Shown: one piece after another, positions 6,920-17,669 of the stretch
Position numbering within the stretch: the first letter of the stretch is position 1
Layout of the letters: the number at the start of each line of letters is the position of its first letter
From: CALZJC01 sp041574955
GTDB lineage: Bacteria > Acidobacteriota > Thermoanaerobaculia > Multivoradales > JAHEKO01
DNA: 42,095 nucleotides
Reading direction: 5' to 3'
Assembly: GCA_041574955.1 (NCBI GenBank)
Contig: JBFGNS010000015.1
Coordinates: forward strand, 1 to 42,095
The notes under the pieces: generated by a model
Databases searched by the model: none
What the model was told of the DNA's origin: nothing
The model's input: only the letters and a program-made list of their open reading frames with translations
Translations under genes and position numbers: made by a program

Positions 6920-9873
6920 CCGGCTGCCCCCGAGGCGCTTTCCGACGGCGGCGCCACCAGCGCCGAGCGCACGATCTCGGCCGGATGCAGGGCACGCCGT
7001 CCGCAACCGTGCGCGATCTGCTGGCGGCAGCTGGTGCCGTTGGCCACCACCGCAGCACTTTCCCCGGCGGCGCGAACCGCCGGCAGCAGCCGGCGCTCGG
7101 CCATCGCCATCGACAGCTCGTAGTGCTCGGCCTCGTAGCCGAACGAGCCGGCCATGCCGCAGCAGCCGGCGTCGAGCAGCTCGATCCGCCGCCCCGGTAG
7201 CAGGCCGAGCAGCCCGGCGGTCGGCCCACTGCCGACCAGCGCTTTCTGGTGGCAGTGGTCGTGGACCAGCAGCCGCTCCTCGGCGGAGCGAAGCCCCAGC
7301 CCTCCGCCCACCTCCCGCCGGCCGACGAACTCCTCGAAGGTGTGGGCGGCGCCGGCGAGCACCGCCACCCGCGGATCGCCCGGCAGCAGGTAGGCGTACT
7401 CGTCGCGCAGCGTCAGCAGGCAGCTCGGCTCGATGCCGACGATCGGCAGCCCCGACTCGGCCAGCGGCGCCAGCCGGTCGACGGTGGCGCGCGCCGCCGC
7501 CCGCGCCTCGTCCACCAGCCCTTTCGAGATCATCGGCCGGCCGCAGCAGCCGTGCTTCGAGGCGACCAGCTCGAAGCCTGCCGCCTCCAGCACCTCGGTG
7601 GCGGCGCGCGCCACCCGCGGCGTCTGCCAGCCGTTGAAGCAGTCCACCAGCAGCACCACCCGCCCTGTCGCCGGCGGGCCGGCACGTCGGTGGCGGCGCA
7701 GCCAGGCCGGGTACGGCAGGCGAGCGAACTCGGGCAGCGGTCGGCGGGCGGTGATGCCGACGAGCCGCTCGAACGCTCCGCGCAGCGGCCGGCTGCGCCC
7801 CAACGCGTTGGCGAGCGGCGCCGCCGGCCCCGCGGCCAGCCGGCCGAGCCGGCCGGCGCCGGCGAACAGCCGCGCGCGCAGCGGCACCCCGTGCACCGCG
7901 TGGTAGCCGGCCAGGAACTGCAGCTTGAGCTTGGCCATGTCGACCGACGACGGGCACTCGGCCTTGCACGCCTTGCACTCGACGCACAGGTCGAGCGCGT
8001 CGTACAGGCGGCGGCCGGTGATCGCCTCGCCGCCCAGCCGGCCGTCGAGGGCGGCGCGCAGCAGGTTGGCGCGGCCGCGGGTCGAGTGCTCCTCCTCGCG
8101 GGTCACCATGAAGCTGGGGCACATGGTGGCGGCGGTCCGCTTGCGGCAGACGCCGGCGCCGTTGCACATCTCGACCGCGCGGTCGAGGCCGAGGTCGGGC
8201 GCGAAGTCGATCCGCTCGGGCGGCAGCCGCACCCGGTAGTCGGCGCCGAACCGGAGGTTGTCGGTCATCGGCCCGGCGTCCACCACGTTGCCCGGGTTGA
8301 GCAGGTTGGCCGGGTCGAACGCCCGCTTGACCCGCCGGAACAGGCCGTACATCTCGGGTCCGAAGAACCGCTCGTTGATCCAGCTGCGGGCGCGGCCGTC
8401 GCCGTGCTCACTCGACAGCGCGCCGCCGTAGCCGCGCAGCAGCTCGACCGAAAACGACAGGATCTCCGGCAGCTTGGCCACCTCCGCGGCCTGCTTGGCG
8501 TCGATCAGCGGCCGGATGTGGATGCAGCCGGCCGAGGCGTGGGCGTAGTAGGCGACGCGGGTGCCCAGCTCACCGCAGAACCGTTCGATCTCGCTGACGT
8601 AGTCGGCCAGGTGCTCGACCGGCACCGCCGCGTCCTCGATGAACGGGATCGGCTTGTGGTCGCCCTTCAAGCTCATCAGCAGCCCGAGGCCGGCCTTGCG
8701 CACCGTCCAGACGTCGCGCTGGCGCGCGGGCTCCAGGGCACGCACCACCGAGACGGCACCGGCACCGACGGCGGCGAGCCGCCGCTCCAGCCGGTCGATC
8801 GCGGCCGCGGTCTCGGCGTCGCTGCCGCCCTGGAACTCGGTGATCAGGACGCAGTCGGGCTGGCCGTCGATGAACCGCTCGACCAGCCGCGCGTAGGCCG
8901 GAACCTCGCGGCACAAGGTCAGTCCCAGCCGGTCGAGCAGCTCGATCGCCGACGGACCGACCTCGAGGATCTCCGGCACCGCCGCCAGCGCGCGGTAGAG
9001 GCTGGCGAAGTGGACCACCGCCAGGGCGGTCCGCCGCGGCACCGGCACCAGGTTGAGCGTCACGTCGGTGATCACCGCCAGGGTGCCCTCGGAGCCGCAC
9101 ACCAGCCGCGCCAGGTTGAACCTCGGATCCGGCGGCCAGCGGTAGGCGGCGGCGCCCTCGACCAGACGGTCGAGGTTGTAGCCACCGCAGCGGCGCCAGT
9201 GGCGGGGAGTGGCCTGCCGGATCGCCCGCCGGCAGCCGTCGTCGCCGGCCAGGGCGGCGAGCTCGCGGTAGATCGCGCCTTCGCGCCCGGGCCGGCCGCC
9301 GCGCGCCGCCGCCTCGCCGGGGTCGAGAGGGACGAACCGCACCGCCGTGCCGTCGCTCAGCAGCACGCCCATCTCCTCGACGTGGTCGGCGGTCATGCCG
9401 TACAGGATCGAGTGGGCGCCGGTCGAGTTGTTGGCCACGATGCCGCCCAGCGCCGCGCGGTCGCTCGACGCCGGGTCGGGCCCGAACTGCAGGCCGTAGG
9501 CGCCGAGCACGCGGTTGAGCTCGTCGAGCACCACCCCCGGCTCGACCGTCACCCGCCGCTCCTCCGGCCTCACCTCCAGCACCCGGTCGAGATGGCGCGT
9601 AAAGTCGATCACCAGCGCCTCGTTGACCGCCTGGCCGGCGAGGCTCGAGCCGGCGGCGCGCGGCAGCAGCGGCACACCGTGCTCAGCCGCCACCTCCAAC
9701 GCCGCCTGCACGTCGCCCACCGAGCGCGGGATCAGGACGGCGTGCGGCATCACCTGGTAGATGCTGGCGTCGGTGCTGTACAGCACGCGGCTGGCGAGAT
9801 CGCGCCGCAGCTCGCCGTCGATGCGCGGCTCGAGGGCCGCCAGGGCGTCGGCGAGGGCGGCCGGCGCGGTCAT
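6916..9873 (-). CDS. FAD-linked oxidase fused to Fe-S/CCG domains (D-2-hydroxyacid dehydrogenase-like)
   Basis: 985 residues from ATG 9873. The N-terminal half is a VAO/GlcD-type FAD domain (LLPRAAGSSLAGQAV, ALGGIVANNSTGAHS) followed by an FAD-oxidase C-terminal domain. Two cysteine clusters follow: MCNGAGVCRKRTAATMCP and CVECKACKAECP, consistent with two [4Fe-4S] centres. The C-terminal third carries CCG motifs (KHGCCGRPM, DAGCCGMAG) as in GlcF/GlpC/HdrB. The layout equals GlcD plus GlcF on one chain, as in YdiJ-type enzymes that oxidise D-2-hydroxyacids and pass electrons to quinone. It starts 3 bases after the aminotransferase gene. Together the pair could make and transaminate glyoxylate or another 2-oxoacid; the substrate is not readable from sequence. 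Confidence 0.9.
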   Translation of the reverse strand: MTAPAALADALAALEPRIDGELRRDLASRVLYSTDASIYQVMPHAVLIPRSVGDVQAALEVAAEHGVPLLPRAAGSSLAGQAVNEALVIDFTRHLDRVLEVRPEERRVTVEPGVVLDELNRVLGAYGLQFGPDPASSDRAALGGIVANNSTGAHSILYGMTADHVEEMGVLLSDGTAVRFVPLDPGEAAARGGRPGREGAIYRELAALAGDDGCRRAIRQATPRHWRRCGGYNLDRLVEGAAAYRWPPDPRFNLARLVCGSEGTLAVITDVTLNLVPVPRRTALAVVHFASLYRALAAVPEILEVGPSAIELLDRLGLTLCREVPAYARLVERFIDGQPDCVLITEFQGGSDAETAAAIDRLERRLAAVGAGAVSVVRALEPARQRDVWTVRKAGLGLLMSLKGDHKPIPFIEDAAVPVEHLADYVSEIERFCGELGTRVAYYAHASAGCIHIRPLIDAKQAAEVAKLPEILSFSVELLRGYGGALSSEHGDGRARSWINERFFGPEMYGLFRRVKRAFDPANLLNPGNVVDAGPMTDNLRFGADYRVRLPPERIDFAPDLGLDRAVEMCNGAGVCRKRTAATMCPSFMVTREEEHSTRGRANLLRAALDGRLGGEAITGRRLYDALDLCVECKACKAECPSSVDMAKLKLQFLAGYHAVHGVPLRARLFAGAGRLGRLAAGPAAPLANALGRSRPLRGAFERLVGITARRPLPEFARLPYPAWLRRHRRAGPPATGRVVLLVDCFNGWQTPRVARAATEVLEAAGFELVASKHGCCGRPMISKGLVDEARAAARATVDRLAPLAESGLPIVGIEPSCLLTLRDEYAYLLPGDPRVAVLAGAAHTFEEFVGRREVGGGLGLRSAEERLLVHDHCHQKALVGSGPTAGLLGLLPGRRIELLDAGCCGMAGSFGYEAEHYELSMAMAERRLLPAVRAAGESAAVVANGTSCRQQIAHGCGRRALHPAEIVRSALVAPPSESASGAAG

Positions 9874-9876
9874 CCC

Positions 9877-11007
9877 CTACAGCACCCGCGCCAGCGCCGC
9901 CAGCAGCCGGGCCACGACGTCGGGCCGGCTGTTGGTGCCCATCAGCCCGATCCGCCACACCTTGCCCGCCAGCTCGCCGAGGCCTCCGCCGATCTCGATG
10001 TCGTGCTCGGCGAGCAGACGGGCCGGCACCTGCTTGGGGTCCAACCCGTCCGGCACTCGCACGGTGGTCAGCGTCGGCAGCCGGTGCTCCGCCGCTACCC
10101 AGCAGTCGAGCCCGAGCTCGGACAGGCCGGCCCACAGCCGTTCGGCGTTGTCACGGTGGCGCCGCCAACGCGCTTCCAGCCCCTCCTCGGCAACCAGCCG
10201 CAGCGCCTCGCGCAGCCCGTAGTTCATGCTGATCGGCGCGGTGTGGTGGTAGCTGCGACCGCCTCCCCAGTAGCCGGCGAGCAGGCTCAGGTCGAGATAC
10301 CAGCTGCCGACCGGAGCGGTACGGCGCTCGAGCCGCTCGACGGCGCGCGGGCCGAAGCTCAGCGGTGCCAGGCCGGGCGGGCAGCCCAGGCACTTCTGGG
10401 TACCGCTGTAGGCCGCGTCGATGCCGTCGGCGTCGAGCGCGAGCGGCACGCCGCCGAGGCTGGTGACGGTGTCGGCGAGCAGCAGGCAGTCGCGCTCGCG
10501 ACAGGCGGCGGCGAGCCCGGCGAGCGGCTGGCAGGCGCCGGTCGAGGTCTCGGCGTGCACCAGCGCCAGCAGCGCCGGCCGGTGCTCGTCGAGCGCCGCC
10601 ACCAGCTCGTCGAGCTCGAACACCTCGCCCCACGGCCGCTCGACCGTCGCCACCCGGGCGCCGTAGCGCCGCGCCATCTCGGCCTGGCGGAGGCTGAAGT
10701 AGCCGTTCTGCGCCACCAGCACCCCGTCGCCCGGCTCCACCAGGTTGGCGATCGCCGCCTCCATGCCTGCGGTGCCGGTACCGCTGATCGGCACGGTGAG
10801 CGGGTTGTCGGTCTGCCAGGCGTAGCGCAGCAGCTCCTGGATCTCGTCCATCAGGGCGAGAAAGTACGGATCCAGGTGACCCACCAGCGGCCGGGCGAGG
10901 GCGGCGAGGACGCGCGGATCGGCGTTCGACGGCCCGGGGCCGAGCAGCAGCCGGCGCGGCGGCTCGAGCGGGCCGGGACGCAGCCGGTGGCGGTCGTCGA
11001 CGGGCAT
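9877..11007 (-). CDS. Class V aminotransferase, alanine-glyoxylate transaminase-like
   Basis: 376 residues, full length for the family. Recognisable parts are LLLGPGPSNADPRVL at the N-terminus, the PLP-binding stretch ISGTGTAGMEAA, LADTVTSLGG with the PLP-pyridine Asp, and the Schiff-base lysine in YSGTQKCLG. YHHTAPI and the C-terminal WRIGLMG also match alanine-glyoxylate or serine-glyoxylate aminotransferases. The expected reaction transfers an amino group to glyoxylate, forming glycine. It is the first gene of the minus-strand operon. ATG 11007 lies only 11 bases after a TATCTT -10-like element, so its mRNA may have almost no leader. The next gene, a GlcDF-like oxidase, fits glycolate/glyoxylate metabolism. 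Confidence 0.9.
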   Translation of the reverse strand: MPVDDRHRLRPGPLEPPRRLLLGPGPSNADPRVLAALARPLVGHLDPYFLALMDEIQELLRYAWQTDNPLTVPISGTGTAGMEAAIANLVEPGDGVLVAQNGYFSLRQAEMARRYGARVATVERPWGEVFELDELVAALDEHRPALLALVHAETSTGACQPLAGLAAACRERDCLLLADTVTSLGGVPLALDADGIDAAYSGTQKCLGCPPGLAPLSFGPRAVERLERRTAPVGSWYLDLSLLAGYWGGGRSYHHTAPISMNYGLREALRLVAEEGLEARWRRHRDNAERLWAGLSELGLDCWVAAEHRLPTLTTVRVPDGLDPKQVPARLLAEHDIEIGGGLGELAGKVWRIGLMGTNSRPDVVARLLAALARVL

Positions 11008-11017
11008 CGCGCCCGGT

Positions 11018-11055
11018 CAAGATACCGCATGCCGGCTTCCCGAGGTGCTATCTTG
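11018..11055. promoter_or_regulatory. Symmetric divergent promoter, aminotransferase / acyl-CoA dehydrogenase
   Basis: CAAGATA (11018-11024) and TATCTTG (11049-11055) are a perfect 7-bp inverted repeat. Read outward, each provides a TATCTT -10-like hexamer, one for the minus-strand aminotransferase operon and one for the plus-strand acyl-CoA dehydrogenase. The 24 bases between them contain the palindrome GCATGC. No good -35 boxes are apparent, so an activator could be needed. Confidence 0.45.
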
Positions 11056-11077
11056 CGGCCCGGTTGGAGGACCGCCG

Positions 11078-12277
11078 TTGGATTTCTCCGTCTCTGAGCG
11101 CACCCAGACCGCGATCGAGATGATCCGGGAGTTCCTCGTCGAGGAGGTCCTGCCGCTCGAGTTCCGGTTTCTGCAGGCACCGTTCGCCGAGCTCGTGCCG
11201 GCGCTCGAGGAGAAGCGGCAGAAGGTCCGCCAGATGGGGCTGTGGGCGCCCCAGCACCCGGCGGCGCTGGGCGGCATGGGGCTCGGGCTGGTCGACTTCG
11301 CGCTGGTGTCGGAGGCGCTCGGCGTCACACCGCTGGGCCACTACGTGTTCGGCGCCCAGGCGCCCGACGCCGGCAACATCGAGATCCTCCACCGCCACGG
11401 CAGCGCCGAGCAGCAGGAGCGCTGGCTCGGCCCGCTGGTAGCCGGCGAGCTGCGCTCCTGCTTCTCGATGACCGAGCCGGAGATGCCGGGCTCGAACCCG
11501 GTGATGCTCGAGACGAGCGCGGTCACCGACGGCGGCGAGTGGGTCATCAACGGCCAGAAGTGGTACACGACCGCCGCCGACGGCGCGGCGCTGGCGGTGG
11601 TGATGGCGGTGACCGAGCCCGAGGCCGAGCCCCACCGTCGAGCCTCGATGATCCTCGTACCGACCGACACCCCGGGCTTCGAGCGGGTGCGCAACCTGAG
11701 GGTGATGGGCGACGTCGGCGACGGCTTCTTCAGCCACTCCGAGATCCTCTACCGCGACTGCCGGGTGCCGCTCGCCAACCTGCTCGGCGGCCGCGGCGAC
11801 GGCTTCGTCATCGCCCAGGAGCGACTGGGTCCGGGCCGGATCCACCACTGCATGCGGTGGCTGGGGATCTGCCGCCGGGCGCTCGATCTGGCCTGTGCCC
11901 GCGCCGCCGACCGCACCGTGGCGCCCGGCCGCAAGCTGGCTGACAAGGAGATCGTCCAGGCCTGGCTGGCCGAGTCGAGCGCCGCCGTCGAGGCGGCACG
12001 CGCCCTCACCCTGCAGACCGCCTGGCAGATCGAGCAGAGCGGCTGGAAGGAGTGCCGCGAGGCGGTCTCGATGATCAAGTTCCACGTCGCCGGGGTGCTG
12101 CAGGAGGTGCTGGACCGGGCGCTGCAGATCCACGGCGGCCTGGGTATGACCGACGACACGGTGCTGGCGTTCCTCTTCCGCCACGAGCGCGCGGCCCGCA
12201 TCTACGACGGGCCCGACGAGGTCCACAAGCTGGCGGTGGCGCGCCGTCTGCTGCGCCGCTACCGCCACCACGACTGA
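11078..12277 (+). CDS. Acyl-CoA dehydrogenase
   Basis: 399 residues from TTG 11078, chosen because GGAGG (11066-11070) lies 7 bases upstream; an in-frame GTG at 11045 would place the ribosome site inside the gene. Family features: FSMTEPEMPGSNP and VINGQKWYTTAA (FAD/acyl-CoA contacts), an ALQIHGGLGMTDD block, and the C-terminal RIYDGPDEVHK. The latter resembles ACAD10/11 and LvaC-type enzymes more than short-chain dehydrogenases. The enzyme oxidises or isomerises an acyl-CoA using FAD. It is divergent from the operon holding the APH kinase, MaoC and SDR, suggesting a joint pathway. Confidence 0.9.
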   Translation: MDFSVSERTQTAIEMIREFLVEEVLPLEFRFLQAPFAELVPALEEKRQKVRQMGLWAPQHPAALGGMGLGLVDFALVSEALGVTPLGHYVFGAQAPDAGNIEILHRHGSAEQQERWLGPLVAGELRSCFSMTEPEMPGSNPVMLETSAVTDGGEWVINGQKWYTTAADGAALAVVMAVTEPEAEPHRRASMILVPTDTPGFERVRNLRVMGDVGDGFFSHSEILYRDCRVPLANLLGGRGDGFVIAQERLGPGRIHHCMRWLGICRRALDLACARAADRTVAPGRKLADKEIVQAWLAESSAAVEAARALTLQTAWQIEQSGWKECREAVSMIKFHVAGVLQEVLDRALQIHGGLGMTDDTVLAFLFRHERAARIYDGPDEVHKLAVARRLLRRYRHHD

Positions 12278-12341
12278 GCGTCGGCCGGCGCCGCCGGGTG
12301 ACTCGGACCGCTGGCATGCGGCTTGCGAAATAAGGCGTCTC

Positions 12342-13762
12342 GTGGGTGAGATCTGCCCGTTGCCGGTTCGTCGGCGCCAAACTGGCGCCCGTCCCCGCCC
12401 CACCGTGGCCGGCGGGCGCGGCCGGCGCTGGCGCGCGGTGCTGGCGTGGGCGGCGGCGGCGGTGGTGCCGCTGGCCCCGGCGCTAGCCGAGCGGGCCGAC
12501 CTGCTCAGGGCGCACGGCATCCGGCCGCTGCCGGCGGCGCAGCCGGCGCCCGGTTTCAGCCTGCCGGCGCTGCGGGGCGGCGAGCGCTCGCTGGCCGACT
12601 TTCGCGGCGACTGGGTGGTGCTCACCTTCTTCGCCACCTGGTGCGGGCCGTGCCGGCACGAGATGCCGACCCTCGAGCAGCTCCACCGCGCCGGCGCCGA
12701 CACCGGCGTGCAGGTCGTCGCGGTGTCGGTCGACTCGCGGCGCGATCCCGTGTCGCCGTTCGTCCAGCAGCTCGGGCTCAGCTTCCCGGTGCTGTGGGAC
12801 CACGACGGCACGGTCGGCCGCACCTACCGCGCCACGAGCATCCCGGTGAGCTACCTGATCGACCGCCAGGGGCACGCCGCGGGCGTCGCCGTCGGGTCGC
12901 GCGACTGGTCGCGCTCGCTGGAGCTGTTCGCGGCGCTGGACGGCACCCCGTCCGCCGCCGCGCCCACCGCCGCCGGCGCGCCGCCCCTCGAGCTGCCCGC
13001 GTCGCCGCCGCCGACCGCCGACTGGTCGTTGCCCGACGGCCCGCAGCGGCCGGGTAAGCCGTTCACCCTGGAGGTGCGGCTCGGCCGGCCGGGCACGCTC
13101 GATGAGTCCCTGCTCCAGCCGCCGGTGCTCGAGTTGCCGGAGGGCGTGCGCCAGCAGACGGTCACCGCCGCCAGCAGCAGCGCCGCGGGCGGCCGCTCGG
13201 TCGTCTACCGGATCGAGCTGGTGGCCGATCGGCCCGGCCGTTACGCGCTCGACCCGATCGAGCTGCGCTACAGCAGCCCGGGTGGTGGTCCGCAGTCGAC
13301 GCTGGTCGAGGGGCCGAGGGTGGAGGTCGCGCCGGCGGGCGCCGGCGCTCGGCCGTGGGTGGCCGGTGCGGTGGCGGTAGCGCTCGCCGGCGGCGCGCTG
13401 TGGTGGCGCCACCGGCGGCGGGCGCCGGCCGGTGCCCTCTCGCCGGAGGCGCGGCACGCCGAGCTCGAGCGGCAGCTGGCGGTGGCTCGCGGCCAGCGGC
13501 TCGCCGGTGAGCCGGCGGCCGCCTTCGAGAGCCTGGCCGAGCTCGCCCGCGAGCTCGAGAGCGAGCAGGAGCGGCACGACCTCGAGCGCCAGCGCGAAGC
13601 GGTGCGGTTCGGCGGCGCGGTGCCGTCGTCCGGTCAGCTCGAAGCCGTCGAGCGGCGGCTGGCCCGCGCGCTCGCCCGGCACAAACCCGATCCCGACCGC
13701 GAGCTGCGCCGGCGCCTCCGGTTGGCAGGCAAGCAACCCGTCATCAGCAAGGAGACCCCCGG

Positions 13763-13766
<4 letters not shown>
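12342..13766 (+). CDS. TlpA-like thioredoxin fused to a BatD-like domain
   Basis: 474 residues from GTG 12342. An Arg-rich start and hydrophobic stretch (about residues 27-48) form a signal peptide or anchor. A TlpA/redoxin domain (about 65-205) contains the active site FFATWCGPCRHEMPTL and the cis-Pro loop TSIPVSYLID. After a Pro/Ala linker comes a beta-rich segment like BatD (about 226-330), a transmembrane helix (about 335-355) and a charged cytoplasmic tail that appears helical. A periplasmic thiol-disulfide module is thus tethered to a Bat-like membrane protein. It opens the Bat operon; its stop overlaps the MoxR start (ATGA). The thioredoxin part is certain and the BatD likeness rests on layout and weak similarity. 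Confidence 0.82.
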
Positions 13767-14752
<986 letters not shown>

Positions 14753-14771
14753 GCCCCGCTTTCCGAGCGTC

Positions 14772-15700
<929 letters not shown>

Positions 15701-15704
<4 letters not shown>

Positions 15705-16705
15705 GCCAGCCGCCCGAGCTCCGCCGGCCGCCGACCGCCGACCCGCCCCGTCCCGGCCGAGGGCTGCTGACCGCGCTGGTGGCCGCCACCCTGCTGCTGG
15801 TCGCCGGCCTCGGCGCGCTCGTCTGGCTGCGGCCACCGGGAGGCGCGGCAGCCGGCGCCGAGGCGCTCGAGCGCCGGCGCGAGGTGGCCGCCAAGCTGCA
15901 GGCCGCCGGCCTGCTCGACGAGTCGGCGCGGCTGTGGGCCGGCTACCTGGAGGACGGCGGCGGCGCGGGCGAGGCGCGCGCCCGCATCGCCTACAGCGTG
16001 GGCGGCAGCTTCCTCGAGGCCGGCCGCTGCGAGCCGGCGCTGCGCTGGTTCTACGAGGCCGAGAGCCTGGGCGCCGGTTCGCTGGGCGACGAGCTGAGCG
16101 CCAAGATCGTGCACTGCCTCGAGCGGCTGGGCCGCCACCACGCCGCCGAGGCGGCGATGGGCTCACGCGTCGCCCTGGCGCCGGCGGCCGGCGGCGGCGA
16201 GGACGATCCGCTGGTGGCCCGCATCGGCGCCGACGAGATCCGCCGCTCCCAGCTGGTGCAGGCGCTCGACCGGCTGGGCGAGCGCGGCGCCGCCGGTGCG
16301 CTGGGCGACCCCGAGCGCGGCGGCGAGCTGCTGCGACGCTACGTCGCCGAAGAGCTGCTGTGGCGCAAGGCGCGCAAGCTCGAGCTCGACGACGACCCGG
16401 AGGTGCGCGAGCAGCACGCCGCGGCGCTCAAGCAGCTGGCGGTGGCGGCGCTGGTCGAGCGCGAGCTGATCAGCGGCATGAGCGTCGACGAGGCCGATCT
16501 GCGCACCTTCTTCGAGGCCAACCGCGAGCGCTACGCCGAGCAGGCGGGCGACGGCCAGCAGCCCGGCTTCGAGCGGCTGCGGCCGCTGGTCGAGCGCGAC
16601 TACCGCCTGATGAAGCTCGAAGCCGGCTACCAGCAGATGATCGAATCCGAGCTCGCCGCCGCCGGCGTCGAGCTGTACCCGGAGAACCTCGCCGGTGGCG
16701 GCTAG
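15701..16705 (+). CDS. Membrane-anchored SurA-like chaperone lacking a PPIase domain
   Basis: 334 residues. One transmembrane helix at about 24-45 leaves a large periplasmic part. Residues 55-150 are helical and TPR-like. From about residue 165 the sequence resembles the N-terminal chaperone region of SurA/PpiC proteins (ARIGADEIRRSQLVQAL, YVAEELLWRKARKLELDDDP, DLRTFFEANRERYAE) and then the C-terminal SurA helix. The parvulin domain normally between these is absent; only about 15 residues (AGDGQQPGFERLRP) replace it. It may hold periplasmic parts of the Bat complex. The function is inferred from family resemblance only. Confidence 0.65.
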
Positions 16706-17669
16706 GTACCGCCTGCTGGCGCTGGCGCTCGCCGCCGCGGCGGCGGCCGGCTGCACCGCCGGGCCCGAGGCCTCGCTGCCGTCCGGCGACCAGCCGCCGG
16801 TCGAGGCGCGCACTGCGGTCGACCGCGCACGCGCCACCACCGGCGACGTCATCACCTACCGCGTGACGGTCGAGCACGACGAGGGGCTGGAGGTGGAGAT
16901 CCCCGAGCCGGGGGCCGAGATCGCCGGCTTCCGCATCTTCGATCTCGGCAGCGAGCCGCCGGTCCGCCGCCGCGGCCGGGTGCGGCGCGAGCGCTGGTAC
17001 AAGCTGCGCGCCGACCTGGTCGGCTCTTACGTGCTGCCGCCGGTGACCGTGTCGTACCGGCCGGCGGCGGCGGCCGAAGCCGGTGACGCCGGCTGGCAGG
17101 AGGTGACCACTTCGGCGCTGTTCGTGGAGGTGGAGTCGGTGCTGCCGGCGGACGGCGAGGTGGCCGACATCCGCGGGCTCAAGCCGCTCGAGCGGCCGCC
17201 CACCGCCGTGCCTTGGGCGTGGCTGGCCGCCGCCGCGGCGCTGCTGGCGGCGGCCGCGGGCCTGTTTGTCTACTACCGCCGGCGCCCGCGCCGGCAGGCG
17301 CCGCCGCAGCCGCCGCACGAGCTCGCCTTCCGCGCCCTCGCCGAGCTGCGCGAGATGGAGCTCGACGACCCGGCCGCCGTACGACGCTTCTACTTCCGGC
17401 TCTCCGAGGTGGTGCGCGGCTACCTGGAGGGCCGCTGGGGCCTCAACGCCACCGATCTGACCAGCGAGGAGATCCTGGCCGGCCTCGATCGGCTGCACGA
17501 CCTGCCGCCCGCCGAGCGGCCCCGGCTGCGCGGCTTCCTGCTCGACACCGACCGGGTCAAGTTCGCCGACCACCGGCCCGCCGCCAACGAGATCGGCGAC
17601 GCCTACGAGCGGGCGCTGGCGTTCGTAGAGGCCACCCGCCCGCAGGAGCTTCGGGAGGAAGCGGCGTGA
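16695..17669 (+). CDS. BatD-like lipoprotein with cytoplasmic C-terminal domain
   Basis: 324 residues from GTG 16695, overlapping the previous gene by 11 bases, with GGAG at 16681-16684. A lipobox (AAAGC, Cys near residue 20) ends the signal peptide. A periplasmic beta-sandwich (about 40-150, VDRARATTGDVITYRVTV) resembles BatD/oxygen-tolerance domains. A transmembrane helix (about 174-192) and a helical cytoplasmic domain (AVRRFYFRLSEVVRGYLEGR) follow. That C-terminal part is typical of DUF4381/BatD-like proteins in MoxR operons. Lipidation at one end and a membrane span at the other is an unusual topology. Confidence 0.8.
   Translation: MAARYRLLALALAAAAAAGCTAGPEASLPSGDQPPVEARTAVDRARATTGDVITYRVTVEHDEGLEVEIPEPGAEIAGFRIFDLGSEPPVRRRGRVRRERWYKLRADLVGSYVLPPVTVSYRPAAAAEAGDAGWQEVTTSALFVEVESVLPADGEVADIRGLKPLERPPTAVPWAWLAAAAALLAAAAGLFVYYRRRPRRQAPPQPPHELAFRALAELREMELDDPAAVRRFYFRLSEVVRGYLEGRWGLNATDLTSEEILAGLDRLHDLPPAERPRLRGFLLDTDRVKFADHRPAANEIGDAYERALAFVEATRPQELREEAA

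Noticed and set aside
5703..7229. 654-codon frame joining MaoC to an upstream region
   Set aside because: The upstream part is a shadow of the APH kinase gene; only the MaoC part is coding.
11045..11077. GTG 11045 as start of the acyl-CoA dehydrogenase
   Set aside because: It would lie within the promoter, upstream of the GGAGG ribosome site that fits TTG 11078.
7249..11097. Very long plus-strand open frame (about 1280 codons)
   Set aside because: It is antisense to the FAD/Fe-S oxidase and aminotransferase genes, has Arg/His/Gln/Ala-rich low-complexity content without any domain, and results from the third-position GC bias of the real genes.
17213..17665. Upstream extension of the BatA frame
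   Set aside because: Overlaps the BatD-like lipoprotein; the GTG with a good ribosome site at 17666 gives the normal BatA length.
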